From contig NZ_SKCI01000001.1 of the NCBI RefSeq assembly GCF_005434965.1, forward strand, positions 319,370-383,369: a stretch of 64,000 nucleotides of DNA. The letters run 5' to 3'. Below are positions 9,200 through 19,320 of this stretch, piece by piece (within the stretch, counting starts at the first letter, position 1; each line of letters opens with the position of its first letter). The translations under genes were made by a program, and so were the position numbers. Source of the DNA: Marimonas lutisalis. Its GTDB lineage: Bacteria; Pseudomonadota; Alphaproteobacteria; Rhodobacterales; Rhodobacteraceae. The notes under the pieces were generated by a model that was not told the DNA's origin, did not search any database, and saw only the letters and a list, made by a program, of their open reading frames with translations.

Positions 9200-9559
9200 A
9201 CGCGGCATTTTTCGGGGCGATTTTCTGTAACACCGATCACGCTGGCCAGCTTTTTCGGGCCTCGCTACCAGGCCTGCGACGGCCGAGGTGATCACGATTT
9301 GCGTAACGCGGCGGGAACACCCGCGTGAAGCGTGAGTTATGTTTCCAAACTGTCTTTTAGATGTGATATAAGTTATTGATAATAAATGTTTAATCGGCAT
9401 TTCTCAGCCCAGGAGCAAAAATGCTCCGGGACCTCGCGATTCTGCACGAACCGGTGAGTGCACGTGTTTTGAAAAGCCTCGGGGCGAGGCGCATCTTGGT
9501 TGCAGATCACACAGGATCGCAACAGCAACCAAGACCAGCCTCGTTAAAGGAGAAAGACC
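9200..9559 (+). promoter_or_regulatory. Intergenic region with structured leader of the small secreted protein
   Basis: The 360-bp gap has no convincing gene. Its middle (about 9340-9400) is AT-rich compared with the surroundings and is the likely promoter. Downstream are three small inverted repeats: GGAGC/GCTCC near 9411-9426, CCTCG/CGAGG near 9478-9490, and TTGGTTGC (9496-9503) pairing with GCAACCAA (9525-9532). The last ends just before the AAAGGAG ribosome site of the next gene, so the mRNA leader is probably folded. Whether this is regulatory is not shown. Confidence 0.45.
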
Positions 9560-9820
9560 ATGAAAACCGCAATCACCGCCATCGCCACCACCCTTGCCCT
9601 GGCCACTGGCGCCGCCGCCATGGTGGGCCCTTATGAGCGCGCCGTATCGCAGAACGCGTCGGGCCCGCTCTTTACCGAGGGCACGGCCGACTATGTGCCG
9701 GCACCCCGGTCGTCGAGCCCGGAAGCCGAGTGGACGTATGGGGACGAGAAGAAGATTACTGTCTTTTCGACCAAGGGCAGCAACACCAAGGCCGACCATT
9801 TCGGCGTGAACGGGCGCTGA
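9560..9820 (+). CDS. Small secreted protein of unknown function
   Basis: The 86-residue protein starts with a clear signal peptide (MKTAITAIATTLALATGAAA, cleavage after about residue 20) preceded by an excellent ribosome site, AAAGGAG, eight bases before ATG. The mature part is about 65 residues, polar, without cysteine, and contains DYVPAPRSSSPEAEWTYGDEKK. I do not recognise a family with certainty; it is similar in style to short periplasmic proteins common in roseobacters. It is followed by a strong terminator and faces the end of the Tad locus, so it is probably a one-gene transcript. Real coding is supported by signal peptide, ribosome site and terminator. Confidence 0.75.
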   Translation: MKTAITAIATTLALATGAAAMVGPYERAVSQNASGPLFTEGTADYVPAPRSSSPEAEWTYGDEKKITVFSTKGSNTKADHFGVNGR

Positions 9821-9843
9821 GCCCGGCATCACAGGCAGAACGG

Positions 9844-9870
9844 CGCCCGGGGGACGCCCCGGGCGTTTTG
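9844..9870 (+). terminator. Intrinsic terminator of the small secreted protein gene
   Basis: A perfect 9-bp GC stem CGCCCGGGG / CCCCGGGCG (9844-9852 with 9857-9865) with a four-base loop is followed by TTTT. It lies 24 bp past the stop codon at 9820 and ends just before the convergent prepilin peptidase gene. Confidence 0.9.
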
Positions 9871-9879
9871 CCTTTGGGA

Positions 9880-10374
9880 TCAGGCGCCGAAGAAGATGCC
9901 GAGGCCGATATAGAGCGCCAGCGTCGAGCCGAGGCTGAGCCCCATCGGGAAATCCCACCCGCGTGACCAGCTTTCCCATTCCGGCGCAAGGCGGCGCAGC
10001 GGCGTGTGCTTGGCCAAGCGGTGGGTGGCGAAGGCTGCGAGAAGGTTTGCAGCGAAGAGCGCGAGCAGAAGCCGGAAATCGCCGAGCATGATGAAGGGGG
10101 CGGCGGCGGCGGCGAATTTCGCATCACCTGCGCCGACCATGCCCGCGGCATTGATGAAGATGCCGATGCCGAGCACGATCAGAAGCTGTGCGAGCTGCCA
10201 CAGGTAGACCTGCCAAGGCATCAGGAAAAGCCCGAGCACGAGAAAGACGGCGGCCAGCGCGATGACCGCCTTGTTGGGGATGCGCATGGCCTTCATGTCG
10301 GACCAGGCCACCCAGAAGCAGATGGGCCAGATGAAAGGCGCGAACCAGAGCGCGGACTGGGCCGTGATCTGCAT
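9880..10374 (-). CDS. cpaA: Prepilin peptidase of the Tad pilus (TadV/CpaA)
   Basis: The 164-residue integral membrane aspartic protease has about five hydrophobic helices. The two catalytic aspartates are visible in SDMKAMRIPN (Asp26) and GAGDAKF (Asp84), matching type IV prepilin peptidases of the short TadV class that lack the methylase domain. It would cleave the leader of the small Flp-type pilins encoded at the other end of this locus. It is the last gene of the minus-strand block, 5 bp after the TPR lipoprotein gene, so it is probably co-transcribed with it. Confidence 0.93.
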   Translation of the reverse strand: MQITAQSALWFAPFIWPICFWVAWSDMKAMRIPNKAVIALAAVFLVLGLFLMPWQVYLWQLAQLLIVLGIGIFINAAGMVGAGDAKFAAAAAPFIMLGDFRLLLALFAANLLAAFATHRLAKHTPLRRLAPEWESWSRGWDFPMGLSLGSTLALYIGLGIFFGA

Positions 10375-10379
10375 CTGCG

Positions 10380-11237
10380 TCAGTTGGTGACGTTCGATTC
10401 CAGCGCGCGCAGGCTGCGCACGGCGGCCTCGAAATGCTGGGGATGGGTGTCGATCGCTTCGCGCAGAAGGCCCTTGCCGATCTCGACATCGCCTTGCTTG
10501 ATCGCCGAAAGGCCCAGCGTATGCAAGAGCTGGGCGCGTTCGGTCTGATCCATCGGGATGACCGGCAGGTTGTAGTTGCGCTGGGCGCCACGGGCCAGGA
10601 CCATGTTGTTCTTGGCGGTGAACAGCGTCTTGTCCTGGGTGATGGCTTCGCCGAAGAGCCGCTCGGCCTCGGAGAAATCGCCGCGGGTCAGCTTGGAATA
10701 GCCCCAGTTGTTGAGCACGCCACCCGGCCGGGTGGTGAGGCCAACGGCGATTTCATAGAAGCTGTCGGCCTTTTTCCATTCCTTGTTGGAATCGGCCACC
10801 ATAGCTTCGAGGCGGTAGCGTTTGAAGGTTTCATGGGTGGGCGGCACCGAGTCGAGCGCGGTTTCGGCGCGTTTCCATTCGCCCGCGCGGATCAGCGCAT
10901 CGGCCAGGTCGACGCGATCGTCGTCGGTGGCGCCGTCCATCTTGACCAGTTTTTCGTAGGCGGTGACCGCCTCGGTCGGGCGCTTGGCGCGAACCAGCGA
11001 CTGGCCCAGCCCGCGCTGCAGGTCGGCCCGGTCGGGCTGTTCAGAGGTGGCGCGCTTGAAATAGGTTACGGCCTCGTTCGGGTCGGCCACCGTGAGCATG
11101 ATGTCGTTCAGGTTGCTTTCGTCGACCACGTTGACGTTTTGAAGCGCGCGATCGACATCGCCGTTTGTGGTTTTGTCACACGCGGAGAGAAGAACCGCGC
11201 CCGACAGGCACAGGGTAAGAATCTTGTACTGGCGCAT
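10380..11237 (-). CDS. TPR lipoprotein of the Tad locus (TadD-like, long form)
   Basis: The 285-residue protein has a lipoprotein signal with lipobox LLSAC (Cys20) and a series of tetratricopeptide-like helices, for example ATSEQPDRADLQRGLGQSL (about residues 65-83) and later AEALIRAGEW-type repeats. TadD proteins are outer-membrane-associated lipoproteins that help secretin assembly of Tad pili. Two TPR lipoproteins lie in tandem here; this one is the longer and is adjacent to the peptidase gene. Start MRQYKILTLC fits the signal peptide. Assignment to the pilus system rests on family and position. Confidence 0.85.
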   Translation of the reverse strand: MRQYKILTLCLSGAVLLSACDKTTNGDVDRALQNVNVVDESNLNDIMLTVADPNEAVTYFKRATSEQPDRADLQRGLGQSLVRAKRPTEAVTAYEKLVKMDGATDDDRVDLADALIRAGEWKRAETALDSVPPTHETFKRYRLEAMVADSNKEWKKADSFYEIAVGLTTRPGGVLNNWGYSKLTRGDFSEAERLFGEAITQDKTLFTAKNNMVLARGAQRNYNLPVIPMDQTERAQLLHTLGLSAIKQGDVEIGKGLLREAIDTHPQHFEAAVRSLRALESNVTN

Positions 11238-11278
11238 GTTGCCTGCGTCCTTTTACTGCCTCAGCCTCGTTTTTCTTT

Positions 11279-11839
11279 TCATGGTATCTGGCGGATCAGG
11301 AAATCACTGCTGCCACGCCGTACCAATTTGTATTCTTGTTCTTGGTTTTCATCATAGTCCGGATTTTCGATTTTTGCGAGTGCTAACCGCAAATTATCGC
11401 GGATTGAGTCACTTTGGCCATTGTCGAGCGCATAGGCGCGCCGGAAAACGTGCGCCGCTTCGGGATATTCGCGTTTTTCAAGCAACACCACGCCCAGGTT
11501 GTTCCAGATTTCCGGGATCGCGCCATCTTCCTTGATCGCGCGGCGCAGCAGCGTTTCCGACTGGCCGAGCCGTCCCAGCCCGAGATTTGCGGTGCCGAGC
11601 GCGGAGAGCACATCAACGGTCAGGCCGTGTTCGCCCGCGGCGCGGGTGAAGGCTTCGAGGGCAAGCTCGTATTCACCGGCCTGCATCAGGCGATGACCGA
11701 CGACGAGCCCGTCAACGGCTTCGGCGCCGGGCTTGATGCCGGGCGCGAACGGGTCGTCGCCCCGCGGGCCGAGGCCCGGGCCGCAAGCCGCCAGCGTCAG
11801 CGCGCCGGCAAGACCGAAGATGAAGGTTCGTCTGCTCAT
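11279..11839 (-). CDS. tadD: TPR lipoprotein of the Tad locus (TadD-like, short form)
   Basis: The 186-residue protein has lipobox TLAAC (Cys19) after MSRRTFIFGLAGAL and three or so TPR units: LMQAGEYELALEAFTRAA, LGLGRLGQSETLLRRAI and LLEKREYPEAAHVFRRAY. It is the usual TadD size. It follows tadC after a 147-bp gap that holds two strong hairpins, so it may have its own promoter or reduced expression. The 41-bp gap to the longer TPR lipoprotein suggests co-transcription. Role in secretin localisation is inferred from the family. Confidence 0.85.
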   Translation of the reverse strand: MSRRTFIFGLAGALTLAACGPGLGPRGDDPFAPGIKPGAEAVDGLVVGHRLMQAGEYELALEAFTRAAGEHGLTVDVLSALGTANLGLGRLGQSETLLRRAIKEDGAIPEIWNNLGVVLLEKREYPEAAHVFRRAYALDNGQSDSIRDNLRLALAKIENPDYDENQEQEYKLVRRGSSDFLIRQIP

Positions 11840-11906
11840 GTCCCCGCGTGAACGGCGATTGTTTTCCAGCTGTTTACGACAAGCGGAGGTGGATTTTAAG
11901 AGAATT

Positions 11907-11978
11907 CGCGCCGGCCCGGGCGTTCTGGGCCCGGACCGGCGCGTTCTTGCATCACCTTGGCCCCGGGCGACCGGGGCC
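11907..11978 (-). terminator. Two strong hairpins downstream of tadC
   Basis: Past the tadC stop on the minus strand come two GC hairpins: GGCCCCGG / CCGGGGCC (11959-11966 with 11971-11978) and a 14-bp stem with one mismatch (11907-11920 with 11930-11943). The second is followed on the minus strand by AAUUCUCUU, a poor U run, so termination may be partial. They divide the core machinery genes from the TPR lipoprotein genes. Confidence 0.55.
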
Positions 11979-11986
11979 AGGCGGGA

Positions 11987-12964
11987 TCAGTTCGACATGT
12001 TGCCCAGCTGGGTGATGCCGTGGACCGACGGGCCGACAAGGATGATGAGCAGCGGCGGCACGGTGAGGAGCATCGTTGCCAGCGTCATCTTGGTGGGCAG
12101 CTTGTTGGCCGCTTCCTCCGCGCGCATCACGCGCTTGTCGCGCATTTCACCGGCATAGACCCGCAGCGCATCGGAAATCGGCGTACCGAAGGTTTGCGAC
12201 TGCACCAGAACGGTCACGAAGCTGGCCACGTCCTGCACGCCGGCGCGTTCGGAAAGGTCGTTGAGCACGGCGGATTTGTCCTTACCGGCCTTCATTTCAT
12301 GCGCGACGATCTCGAACTCGTCCGACAGGGCGGGGTAGGAGGCGCGGATTTCGCGGGCCACGCGGATGATCGCCTGGTCCATCGACTGGCCGGCCTCGAC
12401 GCAGACGAGCATCATGTCGAGCGCGTCGGGAAAGCCGTTGGTGATCTCTTCCTGGCGGGCCTTCTGGCGCTTCTCGACCCAGTACTTGGGCAGCATATAG
12501 CCCGCGGCGCCGGGGCCGAGGATATACATCAGCGTTTGCTGGGTGTTGGTTTCACCGCCGGACTTGAAGGCGATGAAATAGATCACGCCGAAGATCAGGA
12601 ACAGGATCCCAAGAGCGAACTGCGCGAAGTGGAAATAGCGCACGGCGTCGCGGTCGCGATAGCCGGCCTGCAGCAGTTTGAGCTTGATGCCGGCGAGCTC
12701 TTCCTCGGACTTGGGTTCGAGGAAGGCGGCGTATTTCTCGAGCTTGTCGTTGCGCTGCTTGGCGCGCAGCTTGTCCTGGATCGCGGCCGCGTTCTTCTTG
12801 GAGGAGCGCTGTGATTTCTTGAGCTTGTCGAGCGGATCTTCTTCCTTGTGGAGGAAGATCGGCAGGGTCAGCACGATCATAACCACACCCAACAGGCCCA
12901 CCGCCATCAGAGGCCCCATCGGTCCGAGGAGATCTACCAGCATATCATTGATCTTTTGCATCAC
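11987..12964 (-). CDS. tadC: Tad pilus inner-membrane platform protein TadC
   Basis: The 325-residue protein of the type II secretion F family has an N-terminal membrane helix (PLMAVGLLGVVMIVLTLPIF, about 18-37), a charged cytoplasmic stretch, two further helices (about 120-160), the conserved T2SSF core (MMLVCVEAGQSMDQAI; ELSDEFE-type helices) and a terminal hydrophobic helix. It forms the inner-membrane platform with TadB for pilin extrusion. It begins 15 bp after tadB and is the last gene of the tadZABC block. Start MMQKIND is supported by size; the second Met is an alternative. Confidence 0.93.
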   Translation of the reverse strand: MMQKINDMLVDLLGPMGPLMAVGLLGVVMIVLTLPIFLHKEEDPLDKLKKSQRSSKKNAAAIQDKLRAKQRNDKLEKYAAFLEPKSEEELAGIKLKLLQAGYRDRDAVRYFHFAQFALGILFLIFGVIYFIAFKSGGETNTQQTLMYILGPGAAGYMLPKYWVEKRQKARQEEITNGFPDALDMMLVCVEAGQSMDQAIIRVAREIRASYPALSDEFEIVAHEMKAGKDKSAVLNDLSERAGVQDVASFVTVLVQSQTFGTPISDALRVYAGEMRDKRVMRAEEAANKLPTKMTLATMLLTVPPLLIILVGPSVHGITQLGNMSN

Positions 12965-12979
12965 GGATACTCCCGGGGG

Positions 12980-13948
12980 TTACACTTTGATATTGGTCAG
13001 CCAGCGCATGACGATCAGGTTGAGCGTCAGGAAACCGGCAACGAACAGACAGGCGGGGATGAAGTAGGGGTGATCCATCACCTCGTCGTAGTAATGCGGG
13101 TCCATCACGTTGATCGCGATGAGGGCGAACACCGGGAAACCCGACAGGAACTTGCCCGACCACTGTGCTTCGGCGGTGATCGCCTTGACCCGGCGGAACA
13201 GTCGGAAGCGCGAGCGGATCACCTGCGCGAGGCCGGCAAGGATCTCGGCCAGGTTACCGCCTGACTGCTGCTGGATCGACACGGCCACGGCGAGGAAGCG
13301 CAAATCCTGCAGCTCGATCCGTTCGGCCATGTCCTTCAGCGCCTCGCCCATGTCGCGGCCATAGGCGGATTCGTCAGCGATGATGCCGAATTCCGAGGCC
13401 AGCGGATCCTTGATCTCTTTCGAGACGATCTGGATGGCCGAGGAGAACGGGTGGCCGACGCGCAAGCTGCGCACCATCAGTTCCACCGCATCGGGAAGCT
13501 GTTCCTCGATCATGGACATGCGCTTCTTGGCCTTCGAGTTGACCCAGAAATAGATGCCGCCCACGCCCATCACCACCGACATCACGGCGCGCACGGGCAG
13601 AGAGGTTTCGGTACCCACGGTCAGGCCCATGAAGGCGACGCCCGACAGGCCCAGCATGATCATGATCAGCTGCCGGGGCGAGAACGCGATCGCGGCCTTC
13701 TGCGCCTTGGAGGCGAGCAGCGAATAGAGCGGAATTTTCCGCGACTTCATGTGCTGGCTCATCTCCTTGCGGAGCTTCTCCATCACCTCTTCGCGGTTGG
13801 CGCCCTTCTCGAGCATGTCGAGCCGGCGATTGACGCGGTTGTTGAGGGAGATCGACTTGCCAAAGACCGTGAGATACAGGCCTTCGACCAGTACAAGCAC
13901 GCCAATGAAGATCAGCCCGTAGATAATCGGTTCTGCGCTGATGAACAT
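12980..13948 (-). CDS. tadB: Tad pilus inner-membrane platform protein TadB
   Basis: The 322-residue T2SSF-family protein has an N-terminal helix (IIYGLIFIGVLVLVEGLYLTV), central helices near 100-145, the T2SSF core (AVELMVRSLRVGHPFSSAI and QQQSGGNLAEILAGL) and two C-terminal helices. Its partner is TadC. It starts 6 bp after the tadA stop, so translation of the block is probably coupled. The order tadZ-tadA-tadB-tadC is the standard one in alphaproteobacterial Tad loci. Confidence 0.94.
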   Translation of the reverse strand: MFISAEPIIYGLIFIGVLVLVEGLYLTVFGKSISLNNRVNRRLDMLEKGANREEVMEKLRKEMSQHMKSRKIPLYSLLASKAQKAAIAFSPRQLIMIMLGLSGVAFMGLTVGTETSLPVRAVMSVVMGVGGIYFWVNSKAKKRMSMIEEQLPDAVELMVRSLRVGHPFSSAIQIVSKEIKDPLASEFGIIADESAYGRDMGEALKDMAERIELQDLRFLAVAVSIQQQSGGNLAEILAGLAQVIRSRFRLFRRVKAITAEAQWSGKFLSGFPVFALIAINVMDPHYYDEVMDHPYFIPACLFVAGFLTLNLIVMRWLTNIKV

Positions 13949-13954
13949 GACCGT

Positions 13955-15421
<1,467 letters not shown>

Positions 15422-15436
15422 CCCTGTTTACCCTCC

Positions 15437-16681
15437 TCAGGCGGCCTCGGCCTCGTCCTGCCCCAGTTCGTGGAGCGAAGTGGCCAGTTTTGCGATTTCC
15501 TTGCGCAGCGGGTTCTTGGCCGCGGCATTGGCCAGCGGCAGGCCGTGGTCGGCCCCCTGCGTGACCGGCTTGCCGCCATCGGGCAGCTGCAGTTCGATCG
15601 AAATGTCGAGGCTTTCGCTGAGCCGCTTGACCCGGCTCTTGCCGTTCAGATCGGTGAATTTCGGCGCGCGATTGAGCACGTAGCGCAGTTTCTCGACCGG
15701 CAGTTCCTCGGCCTGGAGGGCGCGTTTCACGCGCAGGGTGTTCTGGGCCGAACGCATGTCCATTTCCAGCAGGCTGAAATAGATGTGCGATTCGCTCAGC
15801 ACCGCCTCGGTCCACTGCACCAGCGTCGAGGGCATGTCGACGATGACATAGTCGAAATGGCTGCGCGCCAGTTTCAGCACCCGGTTCACATCCTCGGAGG
15901 AGATGAGATCGAGCGGGAGCATCTCGGTCGGTGCGGTGAGCACCGAGAGTTTTTCCTCGTAGCCGACGAGCGCCTGTTTGAACACGTCGTCATCCATGCC
16001 TTCGGTATCGGACCACAGTTCATAGACGGCTTCGCGGCGGGGCAGGTCGAGATAGGTTGCGACCGAGCCGAACTGAAGGTCGAAATCGAGCAGGCAGACC
16101 TTGGGCGGATCGTTCTTGTCCACGGTGGCCAGTTCCCAGGCCAGGTTGACGGCCAGCGTCGTGGCGCCGGTGCCGCCGGCCAGGCCGTGCACGGCGAGAA
16201 TCACGCCATCGCGGTTGCCCGGGCCGGAGCCGCCGACCGGCGCGGCCTGGATGACCACGGGTTCGGGCACCTCGGGTTCGTTCAGGCGTTCGATGGCGGC
16301 CTGCAATTCGTTTTCGGGAAGCGGGTAGGGCACGAATTCGTCGGCGCCCTGGCGGAGCAGCTGGTGCAGCGCAGCGGGGCTGACATCCTCTGCGATCAGG
16401 ATGACCTTGATGCCCTTGGCCTTCGCGGCCTCGATGATTTCGCCCAGCATGACGAGTTTCTCCTCGTCGCTTTCGTCGATGGCGATGGCCACGAATTCGA
16501 GCGCCTCGGCCTCGGGCTGGTTGAAGAATGCCTTGGCTTCGGCGAAGCCGAGATCGCCCCACTGCTCACCGAGGGCCGTTTCCATATCTTCTATGAGAAG
16601 ATCGAAATTCTGCACATCACGGCTGATGGTGCAGGCCAGCAGCGGGCTGAGATCCGATTGCAGCGTCTCGTTACTCGTCAT
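15437..16681 (-). CDS. cpaE: Tad pilus polar-localisation protein TadZ/CpaE
   Basis: The 414-residue protein has an N-terminal receiver-like domain (to about 135) and a ParA/MinD-like ATPase domain from about 160, with the atypical Walker A AGGTGATTL (168-176). This lacks the usual Lys-Thr pair of KGGxGKT; such deviation is known in TadZ proteins. It would place the pilus machinery at the cell pole. First gene of the tadZABC block; the upstream 310 bp contains the terminator of the OmpA-type gene and therefore probably a promoter. Confidence 0.9.
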   Translation of the reverse strand: MTSNETLQSDLSPLLACTISRDVQNFDLLIEDMETALGEQWGDLGFAEAKAFFNQPEAEALEFVAIAIDESDEEKLVMLGEIIEAAKAKGIKVILIAEDVSPAALHQLLRQGADEFVPYPLPENELQAAIERLNEPEVPEPVVIQAAPVGGSGPGNRDGVILAVHGLAGGTGATTLAVNLAWELATVDKNDPPKVCLLDFDLQFGSVATYLDLPRREAVYELWSDTEGMDDDVFKQALVGYEEKLSVLTAPTEMLPLDLISSEDVNRVLKLARSHFDYVIVDMPSTLVQWTEAVLSESHIYFSLLEMDMRSAQNTLRVKRALQAEELPVEKLRYVLNRAPKFTDLNGKSRVKRLSESLDISIELQLPDGGKPVTQGADHGLPLANAAAKNPLRKEIAKLATSLHELGQDEAEAA

Positions 16682-16991
16682 TGCCTCTTGTCCTTTTGCT
16701 GTCAGGTCCGTGGGGCCGGGCTGCTCGGCCCGTCTGTCTGCCCCGGTGAACCCGGCCCTGATTCCTCATGGGGCACGGTCTTCCGATTGGGGACAATTTC
16801 ATCGGCAAGTGGGGCAACATTAGGGCCAAAAGATCGTAATTGTGCGGTATATTAAGACGATCCCGGGGCCGGGGCGTGGATCGTTTCCATCGCTGAAGGC
16901 GCCGATTTTCTGCGCGCAAGTATCTGGAAATATTAACAAAAGAAAACGGGCGCCCAATCGGACGCCCGTTTTCGTGTTTCCTGTCGCCGAC
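16682..16991 (-). promoter_or_regulatory. Intergenic region before tadZ, probable promoter
   Basis: The 310-bp gap contains no credible gene. On the minus strand it begins with the terminator of the OmpA-type lipoprotein gene (16943-16972). The following AT-richer stretch near 16800-16940, including TGTGCGGTATATTAAG at about 16841-16856 on the plus strand, is the likely place for the tadZABC promoter. No known operator was recognised. Confidence 0.4.
16943..16972 (-). terminator. Intrinsic terminator of the OmpA-type lipoprotein gene
   Basis: Stem AAAACGGGCG / CGCCCGTTTT (16943-16952 with 16963-16972) with a ten-base loop; on the minus strand the 3' arm ends in TTTTCTTTT. It lies 20 bp past the stop of the OmpA-type gene and isolates it from tadZ. 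Confidence 0.88.
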
Positions 16992-17648
16992 TTATTCGGT
17001 GGTCTGGAAGTCCGAGCCGGAGATGCCCGTGAGCGTCGTCCGCGGCACACCGCTGGCGATGTATTCGCGGTAGATGACCTCGGCGTATTTGCCGTCCAGA
17101 ACCGACGGGTGGTTGCGCACGAAACCCGTCACTTCCGTCACGGTGCGGCGGTTGCGGCGTTCGCGGCCCTCGGTCACGATCAGCGGCTGGGTTTCCCCGT
17201 AGCTGGCCACGGCTTCGAGCCGCGAGCGCGAGATGCCCTGGCTGGCCAGGAAACTGACCACCGCCTTGGCGCGGCGCAGGCCCAGGGACTTGTTATAGGC
17301 GTTCGAGCCGACGAGATCGGTGTGGCCGTAGACCCGGAAGCGGATTTCTGGGAACTGGCGGATCCATTGCGCTTGCTGGCGCAGCACGTCGCGCGCGCCA
17401 GGATCGAGAACCGCCGAATCGAAGGCAAAGTTCACTGTCGACGGCACTTCCTGCGCGAAGCGGCTGGCAAGGCTGTAGACGTAGCTTTTCTCGCCCGACA
17501 TGATCTGCGTGTTGTTCATCGTGGCGTTGCCGAAGTAGCCGCTATCGATGTTTGCCCCGGCTTCGCGGAAGAAACTTTGTCCGCCGGGGGTGTTTACCGC
17601 GCATCCGGCCAGGGCCAGAAGGGCGATCGGTGCAATGATCTGTTTCAT
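16992..17648 (-). CDS. OmpA-domain lipoprotein of the Tad locus
   Basis: The 218-residue protein has a lipobox (LALAGC, Cys16) and a C-terminal OmpA-type peptidoglycan-binding domain (about 90-200), with the typical core RVYGHTDLVGSNAYNKSLGL and RRNRRTVTEV. OmpA-like lipoproteins are frequent between the secretin and TadZ genes in roseobacter Tad loci and probably anchor the outer-membrane secretin to the cell wall; this role is inference. It starts 22 bp after cpaC and is closed by a strong terminator. Confidence 0.9.
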   Translation of the reverse strand: MKQIIAPIALLALAGCAVNTPGGQSFFREAGANIDSGYFGNATMNNTQIMSGEKSYVYSLASRFAQEVPSTVNFAFDSAVLDPGARDVLRQQAQWIRQFPEIRFRVYGHTDLVGSNAYNKSLGLRRAKAVVSFLASQGISRSRLEAVASYGETQPLIVTEGRERRNRRTVTEVTGFVRNHPSVLDGKYAEVIYREYIASGVPRTTLTGISGSDFQTTE

Positions 17649-17670
17649 TTTATAGTGCCCCCGTATTGTC

Positions 17671-19098
17671 TCAGTCCATCACGTAGCCGTAGGACCCGTT
17701 GAAATCCTGCTTGGCGACCTCGCCGGCGGCGCCGCGCGTCGGGCGGCGGCCATCACGGACCACCTTGCCATTCAGGAACAGGTCTTTTTCGGTCGGCGGT
17801 TTCACCCGGTCGGTGGGCAACGCCAGCGCCTCGCCCCGGGTGGGGGTGACGAGATGCGCCGTAACGATGATGACAAGTTCGGATTGCTCGCGCTTGTAGG
17901 AGGCGGAGCGGAACAGGGCGCCGAGAACCGGCACATCGCCGAGCCAGGGAACCTGGCCGTTGACGTCCTGGAAATCATCCTGGAGGAGACCGGCAATGGC
18001 GAAGCTTTCACCGTCGCGCATCTCGACCGTGGTCGAGGTTTCGCGGCGGCGGAAGGCGTCGATCGAGAAGTTGTTGAACGTCGCGGCGTTGGTCGGGTCG
18101 ATCGAGCTGACCGCGGCCTCGAGTTCGAGGTTGATCAGGTCGCCGTCGACCACGCGCGGGGTGAAGTTGAGCTCGACCCCGAACGGTTTGAATTCGATGG
18201 TGATGGCGCCGTTGTCCTGTGCGACCGGGATGGGATACTCGCCACCAGCCAGGAATTTGGCCTCCTGCCCGGAAAGGGCGGTGAGGTTCGGCTCGGCCAG
18301 GGTGCGGACAACGCCTTTGCTTTCAAGGGCTTCCAGCAGAACGCCAACTTCGACCGCGCCGGCATTGAAGCCGAAGACCATGGCGCCGTTGTTCTCGGAC
18401 ACCGAGGGGATGTTACCCCCGAGCGAGGTGGCGACGCCGCCGGAGTTGTTGTTGGTGTTGGTGCCGCCGTTCACGCCGAGGCCGCCACCGAACATGTTGC
18501 CGTTCAGCGCCAGCGAAGTGGAGAGCGACTTCGACACGGTGCGCTGCATCTCGGCGAAGCGGACCTTGAGCATGACCTGCTGCACGCCGCCCACGCTCAT
18601 CAGGTTGGAAACGCGTTCGGGCGCGTAGCGTTCGGCCAGATCCAGCGCGCGCTGGAGTCTCTGCGCCGAGGAAACGGTGCCCGAGAGCACGATGCCGTCA
18701 TTGGCGGTGCGCACCTCGATCTTTTCGCCCGGCAGGATCTGGCGCAGGCGTTCCTTGAATTCGCTGACATCGGCCGAGACATGCACATCGACATTGGTGA
18801 TGAGCTGGCCGTTGGCGTCGAGAATGGTCAGCGTGGTCAGGCCCGGCGCCTTGCCCAGCACATAGATCGTGCGATCGCTGAGCGAGGAGATGTCGGCGAT
18901 CGACGGGTTGGCGATGCTGAGTTCCGCGAAGGGAACGTCGCTTTCGACCACGATTGCGCGGTTCATCGGAACCTTGAGGTTCGACGATGTGCCGCGTTTC
19001 ACCACGGTTAGGGTTTCCGCCATTGCCACGTCGGGCACGGGCGCGAAGCCGATGGTCAGACCCAATAGGGCCGCTGTGAGAAATCTGCTCTTTTTCAT
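17671..19098 (-). CDS. cpaC: Tad pilus outer-membrane secretin CpaC/RcpA
   Basis: The 475-residue protein has a signal peptide (to about AMA, residue 27), an N-terminal pilus-secretin domain (LKVPMNRAIVVESDVPFAEL, IYVLGKAPGLTTLTI), a BON-like segment with VSSAQRLQRALDLAERY, and the secretin domain (from about 240), with the conserved VRTLAEPNLTALSGQEAKFL and VPWLGDVPVLGALFR. It forms the outer-membrane channel for the pilus. A Gly/Asn-rich insert (GGGLGVNGGTNTNNNSGG) occupies about 205-222. Spacing to the OmpA gene (22 bp) indicates one transcript. Confidence 0.95.
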   Translation of the reverse strand: MKKSRFLTAALLGLTIGFAPVPDVAMAETLTVVKRGTSSNLKVPMNRAIVVESDVPFAELSIANPSIADISSLSDRTIYVLGKAPGLTTLTILDANGQLITNVDVHVSADVSEFKERLRQILPGEKIEVRTANDGIVLSGTVSSAQRLQRALDLAERYAPERVSNLMSVGGVQQVMLKVRFAEMQRTVSKSLSTSLALNGNMFGGGLGVNGGTNTNNNSGGVATSLGGNIPSVSENNGAMVFGFNAGAVEVGVLLEALESKGVVRTLAEPNLTALSGQEAKFLAGGEYPIPVAQDNGAITIEFKPFGVELNFTPRVVDGDLINLELEAAVSSIDPTNAATFNNFSIDAFRRRETSTTVEMRDGESFAIAGLLQDDFQDVNGQVPWLGDVPVLGALFRSASYKREQSELVIIVTAHLVTPTRGEALALPTDRVKPPTEKDLFLNGKVVRDGRRPTRGAAGEVAKQDFNGSYGYVMD

Positions 19099-19261
19099 AG
19101 TGACCTGCCTCTCCGATCACGCCTCATTTTCCGGGTCTTTTTGCCCGCATTTTGCGTGACCATGCGTTATTTTTGCTTTTCATGCAAGAATCAAAGGCTT
19201 CTGCGACCTTTTTTATGTGGATAACCGGCAACAGAGTCACGTTGCCGGGCCTTCAAGGCGA

Positions 19262-19287
19262 GACGGGGGCGCCGTGACGCCCCCGTC
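19262..19287 (-). terminator. Hairpin between cpaB and cpaC
   Basis: A perfect 10-bp stem GACGGGGGCG / CGCCCCCGTC (19262-19271 with 19278-19287) lies 34 bp past the cpaB stop on the minus strand. There is no U run after it, so it may stabilise the cpaB message or attenuate rather than terminate fully. Confidence 0.5.
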
Positions 19288-19320
19288 CAAATTTCGTTTT
19301 CCGGACATCCCGTGCGCCAA

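Noticed and set aside
9421-9636. A 71-codon plus-strand frame in the leader of the small secreted protein
   Set aside because: It overlaps the real gene out of frame, starts inside a hairpin and has no ribosome site.
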